Positions 1 to 15,820 of a DNA stretch of 64,000 bases are shown piece after piece. The translations under genes and the position numbers were made by a program. The stretch's first letter is position 1; each line of letters opens with the position of its first letter. Under the pieces are notes generated by a model. That model had not been told where the DNA came from, ran no database searches, and saw only the letters and a list, made by a program, of their open reading frames with translations. Origin of the DNA: Haematococcus lacustris (lineage: Eukaryota > Chlorophyta > Chlorophyceae > Chlamydomonadales > Haematococcaceae); assembly GCA_030144725.1 (NCBI GenBank), contig JASKMD010000003.1, positions 14,342,496-14,406,495 of the forward strand. The letters run 5' to 3'.

Positions 1-88
1 ATATTAGTATTTTCACACAACCGTGTACTTTTCACGGGAAACCCAAGTTGTCCCAAAGGCCACCGCCCGTCGCACTGCGCATCGCGTG

Positions 89-1317
89 ATGGCTAAGAAG
101 AAGCACAAGAAGGACCCGGGAAAGAAACAGAAAGGTGCGTGACCCTAGCCGACTGTGGGCTACTGTGGGCTACGCGCTGTGTGATAACCCGTCGCTCCGG
201 TTGGTTACATCGCAGCGTCTCGTTCCGCCTAAGGCAAGCAACGCCAGGAGCGACGGGATGGCTGAAACACGACCAGACGTCAGGTGACGGCCCCGCCTTA
301 TGTGTCCCCGCACTGTTTGTGTTGACACCGCCTTGTGTCTTGGCCTGTCAAAATGGCAACTTTGATTGGCTGCAGGTCATCAAGGTCCCCGAGGGCGCAG
401 TGCGTAGGTGTGTGGGAGGGAGGGTAAGGTGGGCACTGGGAGGTGGTGGGTTGGGCATGAAGTGAAAGAGTACTTGATTGTGCCATGCCTAACCGTGTGC
501 CACCATGTCAGCCACCATGTGTGTGCCTTGTGTGCATGGCTGCAGCTGGAGGAGGAGATGGCTGAGCTGTCCATGAAGCGCCACAATCATGTCAAGCAGC
601 TGGTGGTGTTCTTTGGTGCAGCTACCATTGGCACTGGGGGTGGGTGGGGTGCTGACGCGGTGCTGCGAGCCTGCCGCAAGGTGGTGTGCAGGCCCAGGGG
701 CCCAGACCAGCTGCGAGGCAGGGTGGTGCTTGTGGATGAGCACCGCACCAGCCGGGTCAGCTCAGCAGTGAATGGCCAGCAGCCCTGTGAGGAGGAGCTG
801 GACAGACTCAGTGCCACAAGGCCTGCAGGCTGGAAGCCACCAGCAGGGCAGGTGGAACCCCACCTGGTGCGCCCAGCCTGGAGCCAGGAGCGTGGCCAGC
901 CAGTGCGGGGCCTGTTGTGGTGCCCAGTAGTGCCCCCCCCGCAAGCCCCCACAGGCCCCACGCAGCAGCCAGGCAGCCACACAGACAGCAGCCTCAGAGC
1001 CAGGGCCCAGCACTCCCCCTCCAGCCAAGCGCAGCAAGCCGCCAGCTGAGCCCACCAAGGGCAAGGGCAAGGGCAAGGCTGCCAAGGCCAAGCCAGCACC
1101 ACAGCCAGGCAGGTGGCTAGACCGGGACTGCAATGCGGCATTGAACATGCAGCGCATTGGGGAGAGCAGGTGGCGTCCACTGGAGCTGTGCTACTGGCCA
1201 GACCAGGGAGCTCTGCCAGCCAAGGGCAAGGAGTACCCTGGCCTGGGGTACAAGCGTCTGCGAGACAAGCCCCCAAAGGCCCAGGACCAGCAGCAGCAGC
1301 CTGCTGAGGCACAGTAA
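89..1317 (+). pseudogene. Fanzor-like (TnpB-type) nuclease remnant, family A
   Basis: Exon 1 (89-134) encodes the basic start MAKKKHKKDPGKKQK, which resembles a nuclear localisation signal, followed by a GTGCGT donor. A second exon begins after an acceptor at 545 and reads LEEEMAELSMKRH, then VVLVDEHRTSRVSS (a RuvC-II-like VDE-RTS motif), RGLLWCPVV, and after a frameshift GRWLDRDCNAALNMQRIGES (RuvC-III DRD.NAA.N), ending at TAA 1315-1317. The reading frame breaks at an 8-C run (933-940), where 7 C would restore continuity. The first zinc-ribbon pair expected after RTS is absent (SSAV instead of C..C). Known TnpB/Fanzor proteins are RNA-guided DNA nucleases; this copy lacks RuvC-I and should be inactive. 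Confidence 0.7.
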
Positions 1318-1577
1318 TGTGTGCCCCTTTTGTTGATCTGTCATCAGCTTACAATTAGTGCATGCATTGTCATGCCAACTCTACACATTGCCCTCGTGGT
1401 CAGGCAATAGTGTAGGTGGTAGGCGGGCTCATGTGCCATGTGCACTGGGTTTACTCCACACAGCCCAATAACACTGTTTGAGTCGGATCTAGTTAGTGGC
1501 TGCTAGTGGCTGCTAGTGGCGGCTAGTAGGTACTTCTGATCCGGCTCAAATGGAGGCCCTAGTGAGGGACAAGGGGG
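1318..1577 (+). other. conserved 3' noncoding end of family A (hairpin; omega-RNA candidate)
   Basis: About 260 bases after the stop codon are nearly identical in copy 1, copy 2 (14524-14782) and, in part, the solo copy at 3259-3461, although they do not code. Near the end, the arms at 1477-1489 and 1538-1550 are complementary over 13 positions with one G-U wobble, enclosing a loop with a repeated agtggctgct unit. TnpB and Fanzor guide RNAs are known to be encoded at the 3' end of the nuclease gene up to the element end, so this is a candidate guide RNA scaffold. It could equally be a recognition hairpin for a reverse transcriptase. Confidence 0.5.
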
Positions 1578-1580
1578 CTG

Positions 1581-2027
1581 CAGCAGGTCGAGCCCGTCTG
1601 TGAAGCCTGACCAGGAGGCCCCGGATCATGTGGCAGAGGCTGGGGACAGGGGGCCGCCCTGGCATACACTAGTGGCTATGAGGGGCCAGTCAGGGATAGT
1701 GTGGCTTGCTGTGTTGACCTGGCTGGGGTGCTGATCATGCCAGCTCTGGGGGCTGATGCAGCGGCCAGTGGTGTACCTCTCTTTCCTGGGGACCCCCTGA
1801 GCCTGGCCCTGTTGCGGGCCCATTCAAAGTTGTGCCGACCTGGCTGGGTTATAGCAGCAGATGCAGCAGCAGGGCTAGGCCCTTTGTTTGAGTATGAGTG
1901 TTACCTGATGGCCTGTCAGAGCCAAGGATAATGGTTTTGGCGTTAGGGATAGACTATGCTGTCTTTGTTAGCTGAACGCGGCATCAGAGGCAAGTCCCTC
2001 TGCAGCCTGCCAGGCACCATTGGGAAG

Positions 2028-2070
<43 letters not shown>

Positions 2071-2654
2071 TACATGTCTTAGCTGCCAAGTTAGCTTCAC
2101 GGCATGCAAACGCCCGTGCCTCAGCATCAATCCGCTGTGATCCCCCTGGAAGGCTTCTCACAGGTATCTTAGGCAAAGAGAGGGGTTGTGGAAGGGGGGC
2201 AGAGGGCATGATCCCGTAGCTAGTGCCCAAACCCTGCTGCCCTCAACAATTACACAGGTGTGTTAGGCTCCAGCGCTTCACAGGTCTGTAAGGATTACAT
2301 GCATTGACCGCTGGCGCTCCAACAGGCTTCATTGTGCAGACAGGCTGCGCTGGCTATCATCCCGAAAAAAGGTCCTACCACTCGGTCTTTGCATCTGAAC
2401 TCTCCGCCCGCTAGGCTCGCGAGGGAGGCGCTGGCCATCACAACGCGTGTCAACATAACGACAAACGTAACAAATCTAGAGAAGCCCGCGGGAACCAAAA
2501 CTGTAGGGCTCCCAAATGACCACGCCATTTAGTTCGTAGCCACCCTGCTCTCTCGCACACATCCTGCACACATCCCTGCACACATCTCTGCACGCTGCTC
2601 TTGAATCCCCGCACCTCTTGGGACCCCAAGTGGCGCAACCCATCATATTGCTAA

Positions 2655-2700
<46 letters not shown>

Positions 2701-2732
2701 TCCTCTCCCGCTGCCGGTGGCCTGCGGCGCGC
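1581..2732. other. gene-poor interval downstream of the protease, with two trinucleotide repeats
   Basis: I recognise no gene here. A short plus-strand open frame (1701-1931) has no family resemblance that I can name. A (CAG)n run sits at about 2029-2069 and a (CTG)n run at about 2659-2699. The part nearest 2733 is probably the 3' untranslated region of the minus-strand protease: a TGTAA motif, the usual green-algal poly(A) signal, lies on the minus strand at 2295-2299, about 435 bases past the stop codon. Confidence 0.4.
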
Positions 2733-9131
<6,399 letters not shown>

Positions 9132-9794
9132 CAAAGCGAGCGGACACCGGCACCAGCAGGGCCGTTGTATCGAGCTATACACAAAGGCCTGGCAGCCGTG
9201 TGATGCGTCTGTACGTGCTCTGTACAGGCTCTGTACAGGCTCTGGCAGCCGTGTGATGCGTCTGTACGTGTACCGGACTAGAGGCAGACTAGAGTGTGAG
9301 CAAGCACAAAGATTGATACTATTTGCTAAACTGCCCAGAGGAGAGGTAGTGCCGATTACATACAAGCGAGTGAGGCGAGGAGGCAACTTCCGCGTGAGAG
9401 GAGTGACCGCGCAACAACTCCCGGTCCGCTTGCCAAGGCTGACGATGTTCTTGCGATCAAAATTGTGAGGTAGGGTGCCTATATGCTTGCGGGCTACAGA
9501 GTCCGCGGCTGCGCGGCTACAGAGTGCGCGGCAACGACGGCCGCGTTGGGCCGGGATCTCTGGCTGTGGGAAGGAAGGCTGCGGCAGAGCTGCAGGTAGC
9601 ATGTCTGAGAAGGAATGTGATCCATTGCTGCAGCCAGCGCGCAGCGGCGCGACGCACGAGTTAGGTCGTGACTTCATAGGATGCTGACCGCCGGTAAAGG
9701 TTCGGCTCGTGAGGGACCAGCAAAAGCACGACCAATACTAGCAACTGCGGTGGCACGCAACGCATCCCCTGCTGTCCCTTTGCATAAATACAGC
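9132..9794. promoter_or_regulatory. upstream region of the protease gene
   Basis: The 660 bases upstream of the protease start show no convincing gene. Long open frames cross it on both strands but lack family resemblance and splice-bounded structure. A short tandem repeat of ctgtacaggctctg/cagccgtgtgatgcgtctgtacgtg type lies at about 9190-9275. I infer that promoter and 5' untranslated sequence lie here; no specific site is recognised. Confidence 0.35.
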
Positions 9795-10262
9795 CCAACT
9801 ACCTTGAGCAATGTGGAACAAGGTATTGTCTGTGGGTAATCTCACTCAGCTACTCTCAAACTGCAGCTACTCTCAAACTGTAGCTTCCTTGGTACTCATT
9901 AAAACAGCTTGATGCTTGAATGGCTCGCAGCCTGTTTGGGTACTGGACTCTACTAGTGTGGTTTGTAACCACAGGTTACTGGCCCAGCCATCAATGCCCC
10001 GCCGGTACTATGCATCCCGGTGCAGCAGCGGCCTGCCCTTGGGCAGCCGGTTGACCAGCTTGTATCGCTGCTGGTGCTCCTTGCCTTTGGGGGGCAGAGC
10101 CTCCCGGTCCTTCCTGCTTCACAGCTCCAGGGAGTGCTGCACGCTCTCCCCCATCCGCTGAAAGTCGAGGCAGGGGTCGGTTTCCCGGTCCAGCCACCTG
10201 CCCCACTGGAGGGCTTGGTGTGATGGGATTGGGCAAGGTGCAACAGGGGGGGCTGGTCAGGG
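9795..10262 (-). pseudogene. degenerate Fanzor-like C terminus, family C
   Basis: Read on the minus strand, this matches the C-terminal exon and 3' end of the family C copies at 15.8 and 20.9 kb. The RuvC-III core reads WLDRETDPCLDFQRMGES, so the second Asp of DRD is Glu and the conserved Asn is Asp. In-frame stops follow within the next 20 residues and near the end (a TAG where the better copy encodes the Glu of AAEYRRGIDG). The 3' noncoding part with the family C signature (ggtaatctcactcagctact) covers 9835-9960. It is clearly dead. Confidence 0.75.
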
Positions 10263-10344
10263 AGAGGGTCCCGGGAGGTGGGGCCTGGGCAGGGGTGGGG
10301 CCTGCCCACTAGTACATGCACCCAGCTTCGTAGAGAAGAGAAGG

Positions 10345-10510
10345 TAAGAGAGATCACGGTCAGACAAACAAAACTCATTCAACAAGGAACAACATGTTTG
10401 CCTGTGGGTAATCTCACTCAGCTACTCCAATCAAGTTGAAGCATCCTCGGTCGCAGCCTCGATGACTGCCAACCCCACACCGGTAACACTCTTTCCCACT
10501 AGACCACTGG
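10345..10510 (-). mobile_element. solo 3' end of family C
   Basis: This matches the noncoding 3' end of family C (15615-15770, 20515-20760, 40424-40585), including cagacaaacaaaactcatt, ggtaatctcactcagctact and catcctcggtcgca, with no coding part attached. It lies directly beside the degenerate copy at 9795-10262, giving two 3' ends in tandem. Confidence 0.8.
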
Positions 10511-10562
10511 CACCAGTGTTTTTGTCCATTTCGCCCTGACGCATGATCTATAGCTCAAAGTG
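10510..10562 (-). repeat. short dispersed repeat, partner at 28894-28945
   Basis: The minus strand reads tcactttgagctatagatca followed by gcgtcagggcgaaa. The same roughly 45 bases occur on the plus strand at 28894-28945. The family is not recognised. Confidence 0.7.
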
Positions 10563-10755
10563 ACCTAGTTCATACCTTTGAAATAATAGCTTGACCTGGC
10601 TGTAGGGATCCTTGCAATGCGGGAACTTTCCAGAAACCGATGCGGGAAACATTGTTGCAAAAATCATGTGCAATGCGGGGGCCCGAAAATCGCAACCCAC
10701 TACCGCACTGCCCACAGCCGCACGCCTGACGCCACAGCTGCCACTGCCGCAGCTG

Positions 10756-11650
10756 TCACGCAAAGATGTCGTTGGGTGCACCAGGGTTGCTGGTGGCTGG
10801 CGGTACACTGTTCAACATCGTTTCCTTGTCAAGCTTTGCTTTCTGGTAGAAGGGCATTACGTAGGTGCCCAGCAGCCCCGCGCCGATGAACCTGCAGAGC
10901 GGGGCACCGCAGGCAGACAACAGCTTAATGCTAGCCAGCTGGCCAGGGACATGGCGCTGAGCCATTGCTTGTGCTAGGTAGCAGTAAAGGCACAACAGGG
11001 TCAAGACACGGCAGCAGTGCTGGCAGCAGTAGCTAGCACCACGGGCAAGGAGGCGTGATGGGGTCTCGGTAGAGCAGCAGTGCCTGCAGCAGTGGCCAGG
11101 AGTAGTCTGCAGCAGCATTAGCGGTAGCTGTGGGCAGTAGTAGCAGGAGCAAGAGCAGGCAGCAGGGAGGTGCATGGGGTCAGGCAAGGGGGTCAAAGAA
11201 GCCCTGCTGGCTTTGGTCAGTCCCTCATGGCACGGGGTCGCTACATGACGTCTAGCCCGGCACAGCTACTTGCCAGGAGGCTGTGATGGTGCAAGGCAGG
11301 CAAGCACTCACGCCAGGGAGTGCAGCACCATCTTGATGTCAGTCGAGGAGTTCCACTTGGCCACCGCGGACGCTATGCAGAACAGCGCCGCCAAACTGAA
11401 GTACTTGATCTGCAGCGTGCGCAGCAAGCAGCCAGCTCTGCCTCTGGCTTCTCTGGTTGTAGCAGGTCTAGGCTGAGACAAATGCTGTGACCCAAAAACT
11501 GCAAGCTGTCTGTATGCATGGGAAGCCGCTCGCTCGTTGTATTCTTTCCCTGTCTGTATGCATGACCCTTGTACACCCCTGTACATTACGGCGCTGGTGG
11601 CCAGGGCAGCTAAAGCCAAAACTGCAGCCAATGGCAGTGAGTACCATGAC
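10756..11650 (-). CDS. small membrane protein, PAT-complex subunit Asterix-like (UPF0139), 5' partial
   Basis: Three phase-consistent exons are visible: 11575-11650 (SWYSLPLAAVLALAALATSA), 11312-11409 (IKYFSLAALFCIASAVAKWN, then SSTDIKMVLHSL) and 10756-10891 (AFIGAGLLGTYVMPFYQKAK to the stop). Together they encode three hydrophobic segments and a polar tail. The order and the central S..D.K...SL motif between the last two membrane segments resemble Asterix/WDR83OS, an ER membrane chaperone subunit that helps insert multipass proteins. The N-terminal exon was not found; a splice phase of two leftover bases is needed upstream of 11650. The assignment rests on pattern similarity recalled for the family and is moderate; an unrelated small triple-membrane-span protein is the alternative. 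Confidence 0.45.
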
Positions 11651-12239
11651 CTGAGAGGCCGCCTAAGGCAGGGCAAACCTTGGCCTGGGCTAGCCTGACC
11701 GCTCAAATCCAAGGTAAGGCAGCAGCCCGTGGCACAGTGCCCAGGGCCCATGGGCACCGGCCTGTCACGTCCCAAATGGCAACAGGATATGGGGCAGAGC
11801 CCGTAGTCACAGGTAGCCAGTGGTGCAGTGTGGTTGAGCTCGGGGCTGAGTCCAGCATACGCAATGGTGGGTATGCTATAGCAATGGCAATGCTGCCAGC
11901 TGAGTGTCAAGGAAGCTAGTGGGCCGACAGCCAGCTTCCAGGCAGTGGCCATATGAGCTAGCTGCTGTCACTACCATCTTATAGACTGTTGCACAGCCTC
12001 AGCATGCAGCAGCAGTCATGAGCGTGAAGGGGTGGAATGGACCAGAGCCGAGTCAAGACCCCTCTATTGCTGGTTGTGTGCCGCGCTGTACCTCTGCTAC
12101 AGGCAGCCTGCGTCCCTGCCTGAGCTGGCTGCCACCCAGACTAGACTAGGGCAGGGCACTGAGACTGCAGGCAAATCTACGTGCAGGTCAGACATTCTGA
12201 CAGGGCACAGTGGGCAGAAGCTGGCAGCCAGCACTCTGC
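11651..12239. other. interval upstream of the Asterix-like gene
   Basis: No gene is recognised. The missing first exon of the minus-strand membrane protein and its promoter probably lie here. Confidence 0.3.
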
Positions 12240-12519
12240 TACCGAACCTGCCATAGCCTGCAACAGCTACCCAGCCTGCCAAGGCTGACCAAGGCTTGAC
12301 TAAGCCAAGGCTTGACAAGGGCAAGGGCAAGGCTAACAACGGCAAGGACAAGGCTGCTGTGAAGCTCCTCCACGCTGGTGGCCTGGTCTCATGGCGTTGT
12401 TCTGCTTAGGCACTAAGGCATACCAGGGGTTGAGCAAGCAGCTGTGGTACCCCAGAATCAAGCCTAGGGTTATCACAGTCAAATTGGCTGATGTAGCGCG
12501 CAAGGCTGCTTTGTGATCA
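12240..12519 (+). mobile_element. family D Fanzor-like fragment, target of the copy 2 insertion
   Basis: The plus strand contains a Lys-rich linker-like stretch (KPRLDKGKGKANNGKDKAA) and then TKAYQGLSKQ and RIKPRVITVKLADVARKAAL. A related segment on the minus strand at 26571-27000 reads RIKAYQQLSKRSFKIKPSAI. Both resemble the end of family A (KGKEYPGLGYKRLRDKPPKA) at low identity. I infer a fourth, diverged family. The fragment is interrupted at 12519 by family A copy 2. Confidence 0.4.
12506..12519 (+). repeat. left target-site repeat of family A copy 2
   Basis: ctgctttgtgatca occurs here and again at 14783-14796, directly after the conserved 3' end of the element. With the two preceding G the match is 16 bases. 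Confidence 0.75.
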
Positions 12520-12694
12520 TGGACCGGGATCACTGTACCCCGCACAAAGTACCCCATTGCTGGTGCTGGTGCTGCGGCTGTGCCTGGACCCCGGCTGCAC
12601 CCAGCACTTGTGTATTTTCACACAACCGTGTATTTTTCACGGGAAACCCAAGTTGCTTGAAAAGGCCACCGCCCGTTGCACTGCGCATGGCGTG

Positions 12695-14523
12695 ATGGCT
12701 AAGAAGAAGCACAAGAAGGACCCGGGAAAGAAACAGAAAGGTGCGTGACCCTATCCGACTGTGGGCTACTGTGGGCTACGCGCTACTGTGGGCTACGCGC
12801 TGTGTGATAACCCGTCGCTCCTGTTGGTTTAATTGCAGCGTCTCGTTCCGCCCAAGGCAAACAACGCTAGGAGCGACGGGATGGCTGGACCACGCGTAGA
12901 CGTCAGGTGACGGCCCCGCCTTATGTGTCCCCGCATTGCTCGTGTCCCTGTCAAAATGGCAACTTTGATTGGCTGCAAGTCATCAAGGTCCCCGAGGGCG
13001 CAGTGCTGCGCGGCTGCAAGAAGACGAGGCGCAAGCTGCGGGAGCACCTCCGGCTGCGGGCTGAAATCCACTCCCAGCTCCGCGTGATCGCGTCGTTGTT
13101 TGTCTTGCGCATTTTTCTCACCTGCCTGGTGGCCTACCCTACCCCGGGCTTCCCCAGCGCCCCTCAGCCTCCAGTCGTGCAGCCCCCCCAACCCCCTGAT
13201 GCTCCCCCCCTACCCGCCCTACCCCCACAGGCCCCTGCCCAGCCTGCCCCTGCCCAGCCTGCCAGCATGGAGTTTGACACTGACTCTGACTCCGAGTCAG
13301 ACTGTGACTCAGAGCCAGAGCCACAGTCTGACTCGGGGTCAGAGTCAGAACACGAGCCAGTCACGCAGCCCCCCCCAAGGCGCTGCAGCGCCCGCCTGGC
13401 AGCCCTTGCACCCGCAGCACCCACTGGCCCTCCCTTGCCCCTTGACTGCGAGGACCCTGTCATGCTGAGGCAGCTCAAGGACTTCTGCATGTTCTTTGCC
13501 AACCCAAACTTCAAGACTGTCTACAACCAGCTGCAGCGACGCCATGTTCGGCACCGCCACCCCATGCTCATGCCAGCCTTTGAGGACCCCAGCAACCAGG
13601 CGCTGCTGGCCAAGCTGCAGGAGCTGGGTAACATCCACCTGGCGGGTGACGCCAACACCATTGGAGCGCACTCCATGCAGCTGGCGGTGGCCATGCAGCA
13701 GCATTACTCCAACCCAGGCAAGTAATGGTGGTGACTAGACCTGACCTGACCTGACCTGACCTGACCTGATACCAGACCAGACCTGACCTTATACCAGACC
13801 TGACCTGACCTGACCTGACCTGCAGAGCGCATTGTCAAGCTGGGGGTGGGTGGGGTGCTGACGCGGTGCTGCGAGCCTGCCGCAAGGTGGTGTGCAGGCC
13901 CAGGGGCCCAGACCAGCTGCGAGGCTGTGTGGTGCTTGTGGATGAGCACCGCACCAGCCGGGTCAGCTCAGCAGTGAATGGCCAGCAGCCCTGTGAGGAG
14001 GAGCTGGACAAACTCAGTGCCACAAGGCCTGCAGGCTGGAAGCCCCCAGCAGGGCAGGTGGAACAGCGCCTGGTGCGCCCAGCCTGGAGCCAGGAGCGTG
14101 GCCAGCCAGTGCGGGGCCTGATGTGGTGCCCAGTAGTGCGCCCCCCCGCAAGCCCCCACAGGCCCCACGCAGCAGCCAGGCAACCACACAGCCAGCAGCC
14201 TCAGAGCCAGGGCCCAGCACTCCCCCTCCAGCCAAGCGCAGCAAGCCGCCAGCTGAGCCCACCAAGGGCAAGGGCAAGGGCAAGGCTGCCAAGGCCAAGC
14301 CGGTTCCACAGCCAGGCGGTGGCTAGACCGGGACTGCAATGCGGCATTGAACATGCAGCGCATTGGGGAGAGCAGGTGGCGCCCACTGGAGCTGTGCTAC
14401 TGGCCAGACCAGGGAGCTCTGCCAGCCAAGGGCAAGGAGTACCCTGGCCTGGGGTACAAGCGTCTGCGAGACAAGCCCCCCAAGGCCCAGGAGCAGCAGC
14501 AGCAGCCTGTTGAGGCACAGTAA
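12695..14523 (+). pseudogene. Fanzor-like nuclease remnant, family A copy 2
   Basis: Exon 1 (12695-12740) gives MAKKKHKKDPGKKQK. A second exon (about 12984-13718) encodes VIKVPEGAVLRGCKKTRRK, a Pro-rich stretch, an acidic DSDSESDCDSEPEPQSDSGS region, a basic RRCSARLAAL patch, and EDPVMLRQLKDFCMFFANPN onwards; it ends at a possible GC-type donor (GCAAGT). After the TGACC repeat, 13825-14523 encodes VVLVDEHRTSRVSS-type RuvC-II and the C terminus. Compared with copy 1 the RuvC-I to RuvC-II portion is deleted. Two frameshifts are visible: a 7-C run at 14141-14147, and one lost base before RuvC-III that creates TAG at 14324-14326, so DRDCNAALN is out of frame. Confidence 0.7.
13739..13822. repeat. 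(TGACC)n pentanucleotide in the Fanzor intron
   Basis: Imperfect TGACC units fill the intron between the N-terminal and C-terminal exons of family A copy 2. The equivalent intron of the family C copy (16668-17340) holds the same pentamer in the same gene orientation, expanded to about 134 units. Confidence 0.9.
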
Positions 14524-14782
14524 TGTGTGCCCCCTTTGTTGAGCTGTCATCAGCTTACAATTAGTGCATGCATTGTCATGCCAACTCTACACATTGCCCT
14601 CGTGGTCAGGCAATAGTGTAGGTGGTAGGCGGCTCATGTGCCATGTGCACTGGGTTTACTCCACACAGCCCAATAACACTGTTTGAGTCGGATCTAGTTA
14701 GTTGCTGCTAGTGGCTGCTAGTGGCTGCTAGTAGGTACTTCTGATCCGGCTCAAATGGAGGCCCTAGTGAGGGACAAGGGGG
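14524..14782 (+). other. conserved 3' noncoding end of family A copy 2
   Basis: Equivalent to 1318-1577, with the same hairpin arms near 14685-14697 and 14741-14753. It ends with ggggg directly before the CTG-beginning target repeat at 14783. Confidence 0.5.
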
Positions 14783-14796
14783 CTGCTTTGTGATCA

Positions 14797-15604
14797 ATGT
14801 GCAGTGTAAATGGAGCCTGTGTACTTGGCGGGGAGCCCCAGAAAACTGTAAGGCCTCTCGGTCTCAGGGTCAGGCACCTGCTCCTGAGTACGAACCCACA
14901 CCCTGGTGTGCAGCTTTCATATGGTGTACCAACCTTTGCAAATACTGCAACCATTCCACATCCCAAGGCTGCCAGCAGCATCAGGCTGGGCATCTGTTGC
15001 TCATCCGGCTCATTTGGTACATACTTGACAACTTCATTGGGCCTGCGTGGGTCCCCAGCAGTGGCGATGTGGGCCTGCGTTGTTCACATAGGCAACGCCA
15101 TGTGCACACGGCCACACGACGGTGCTCCGTGCGATGGGGTGCGATGCGAGTGGCAGGCATCGCACAGCAAACACGCACCCGGGAGCTCAAGAGCATTTCT
15201 TCCACCTAGCGGTGCTCCGCTACCATGAGTGACTTGCGCCGTGCTGCGTCGCGCAAGCAAGAAATTTGCGGTCACATGGATGTTTTAGGAACATACGACT
15301 CGGGATAAGGAGCTCGAGCTGCCAGCCCCTCGTCATGCAGGCAGGGCGTCATTTGCTGGGGCTGTGGTCAAGTCGTAGGGCTGTTGCTGAGGTGGTCATA
15401 GGACTGAGATAGGGCCCCTATTAGGGGGGTTAGGATTGTCCAGTACTTCGACTTGAAACACAACTCCCCTCGCGCGAGGCATTTCCTGCAGGGTTGTTAG
15501 GCCCGTGGGTAGTCCCCCGCCCCCCAATGTGAATATCTCTACATCCATGGGTGCAACCTTCACTGCTGTAAACCCTGGCTCGACGGCAGGTTGCACAATT
15601 GCAC
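14797..15604. other. repeat-derived or intergenic sequence
   Basis: No host gene is recognised. A segment near 14880-14945 (caggcacctgctcctgagta, then acccacaccctggtgtgcag) has a diverged match at about 32222-32282, so part of it is an old dispersed repeat. Short open frames on both strands have no supporting motifs. Confidence 0.35.
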
Positions 15605-15820
15605 GTTACAGGCAAACAAAGCTCATTCAACATGGAACAACATGTTTGACTGTGGATAATCTCACTCAGTTACTTCAAACAAGTTGAAGCATCCTCGGTC
15701 GCTCCCCTGATGACTGCCAACCCCACACCGATGGCACATTCCCCCTAGACCACGGGGCACCTCATCAAAACTAACAGCTGGGTGCTTGAAAGGCTAACAG
15801 CCTGTGCAAACTACTAGGGC

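Larger units (their letters stand above)
7..1580 (+). mobile_element. Fanzor-like element, family A copy 1 (deleted)
   Basis: This stretch is homologous to 12610-14785 over its 5' leader, first coding exon, C-terminal coding exon and noncoding 3' end, so the two are copies of one repeat family. Homology begins at about position 7; the true 5' end may lie off the window. The 3' end is the run ending in ggggg followed by CTG at 1578-1580, the same end seen in the copy at 14783 and in the solo 3' end at 3462. The middle of the coding region (everything between about residue 25 and the RuvC-II region) is missing compared with copy 2, and copy 2 in turn lacks a different part. I infer a non-autonomous, decaying copy. 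Confidence 0.75.
12520..14782 (+). mobile_element. Fanzor-like element, family A copy 2
   Basis: The most complete family A copy. It is bounded by a 16-base direct repeat (12504-12519 and 14781-14796). Homology to copy 1 starts at about 12610, so the first 90 bases are either element sequence not visible in copy 1 or captured flank. It contains a basic N-terminal exon, a long acidic/Pro-rich N-terminal exon, a (TGACC)n intron, a C-terminal exon with RuvC-II and RuvC-III-like motifs, and the conserved noncoding 3' end. It has inserted into a family D fragment. Confidence 0.75.
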
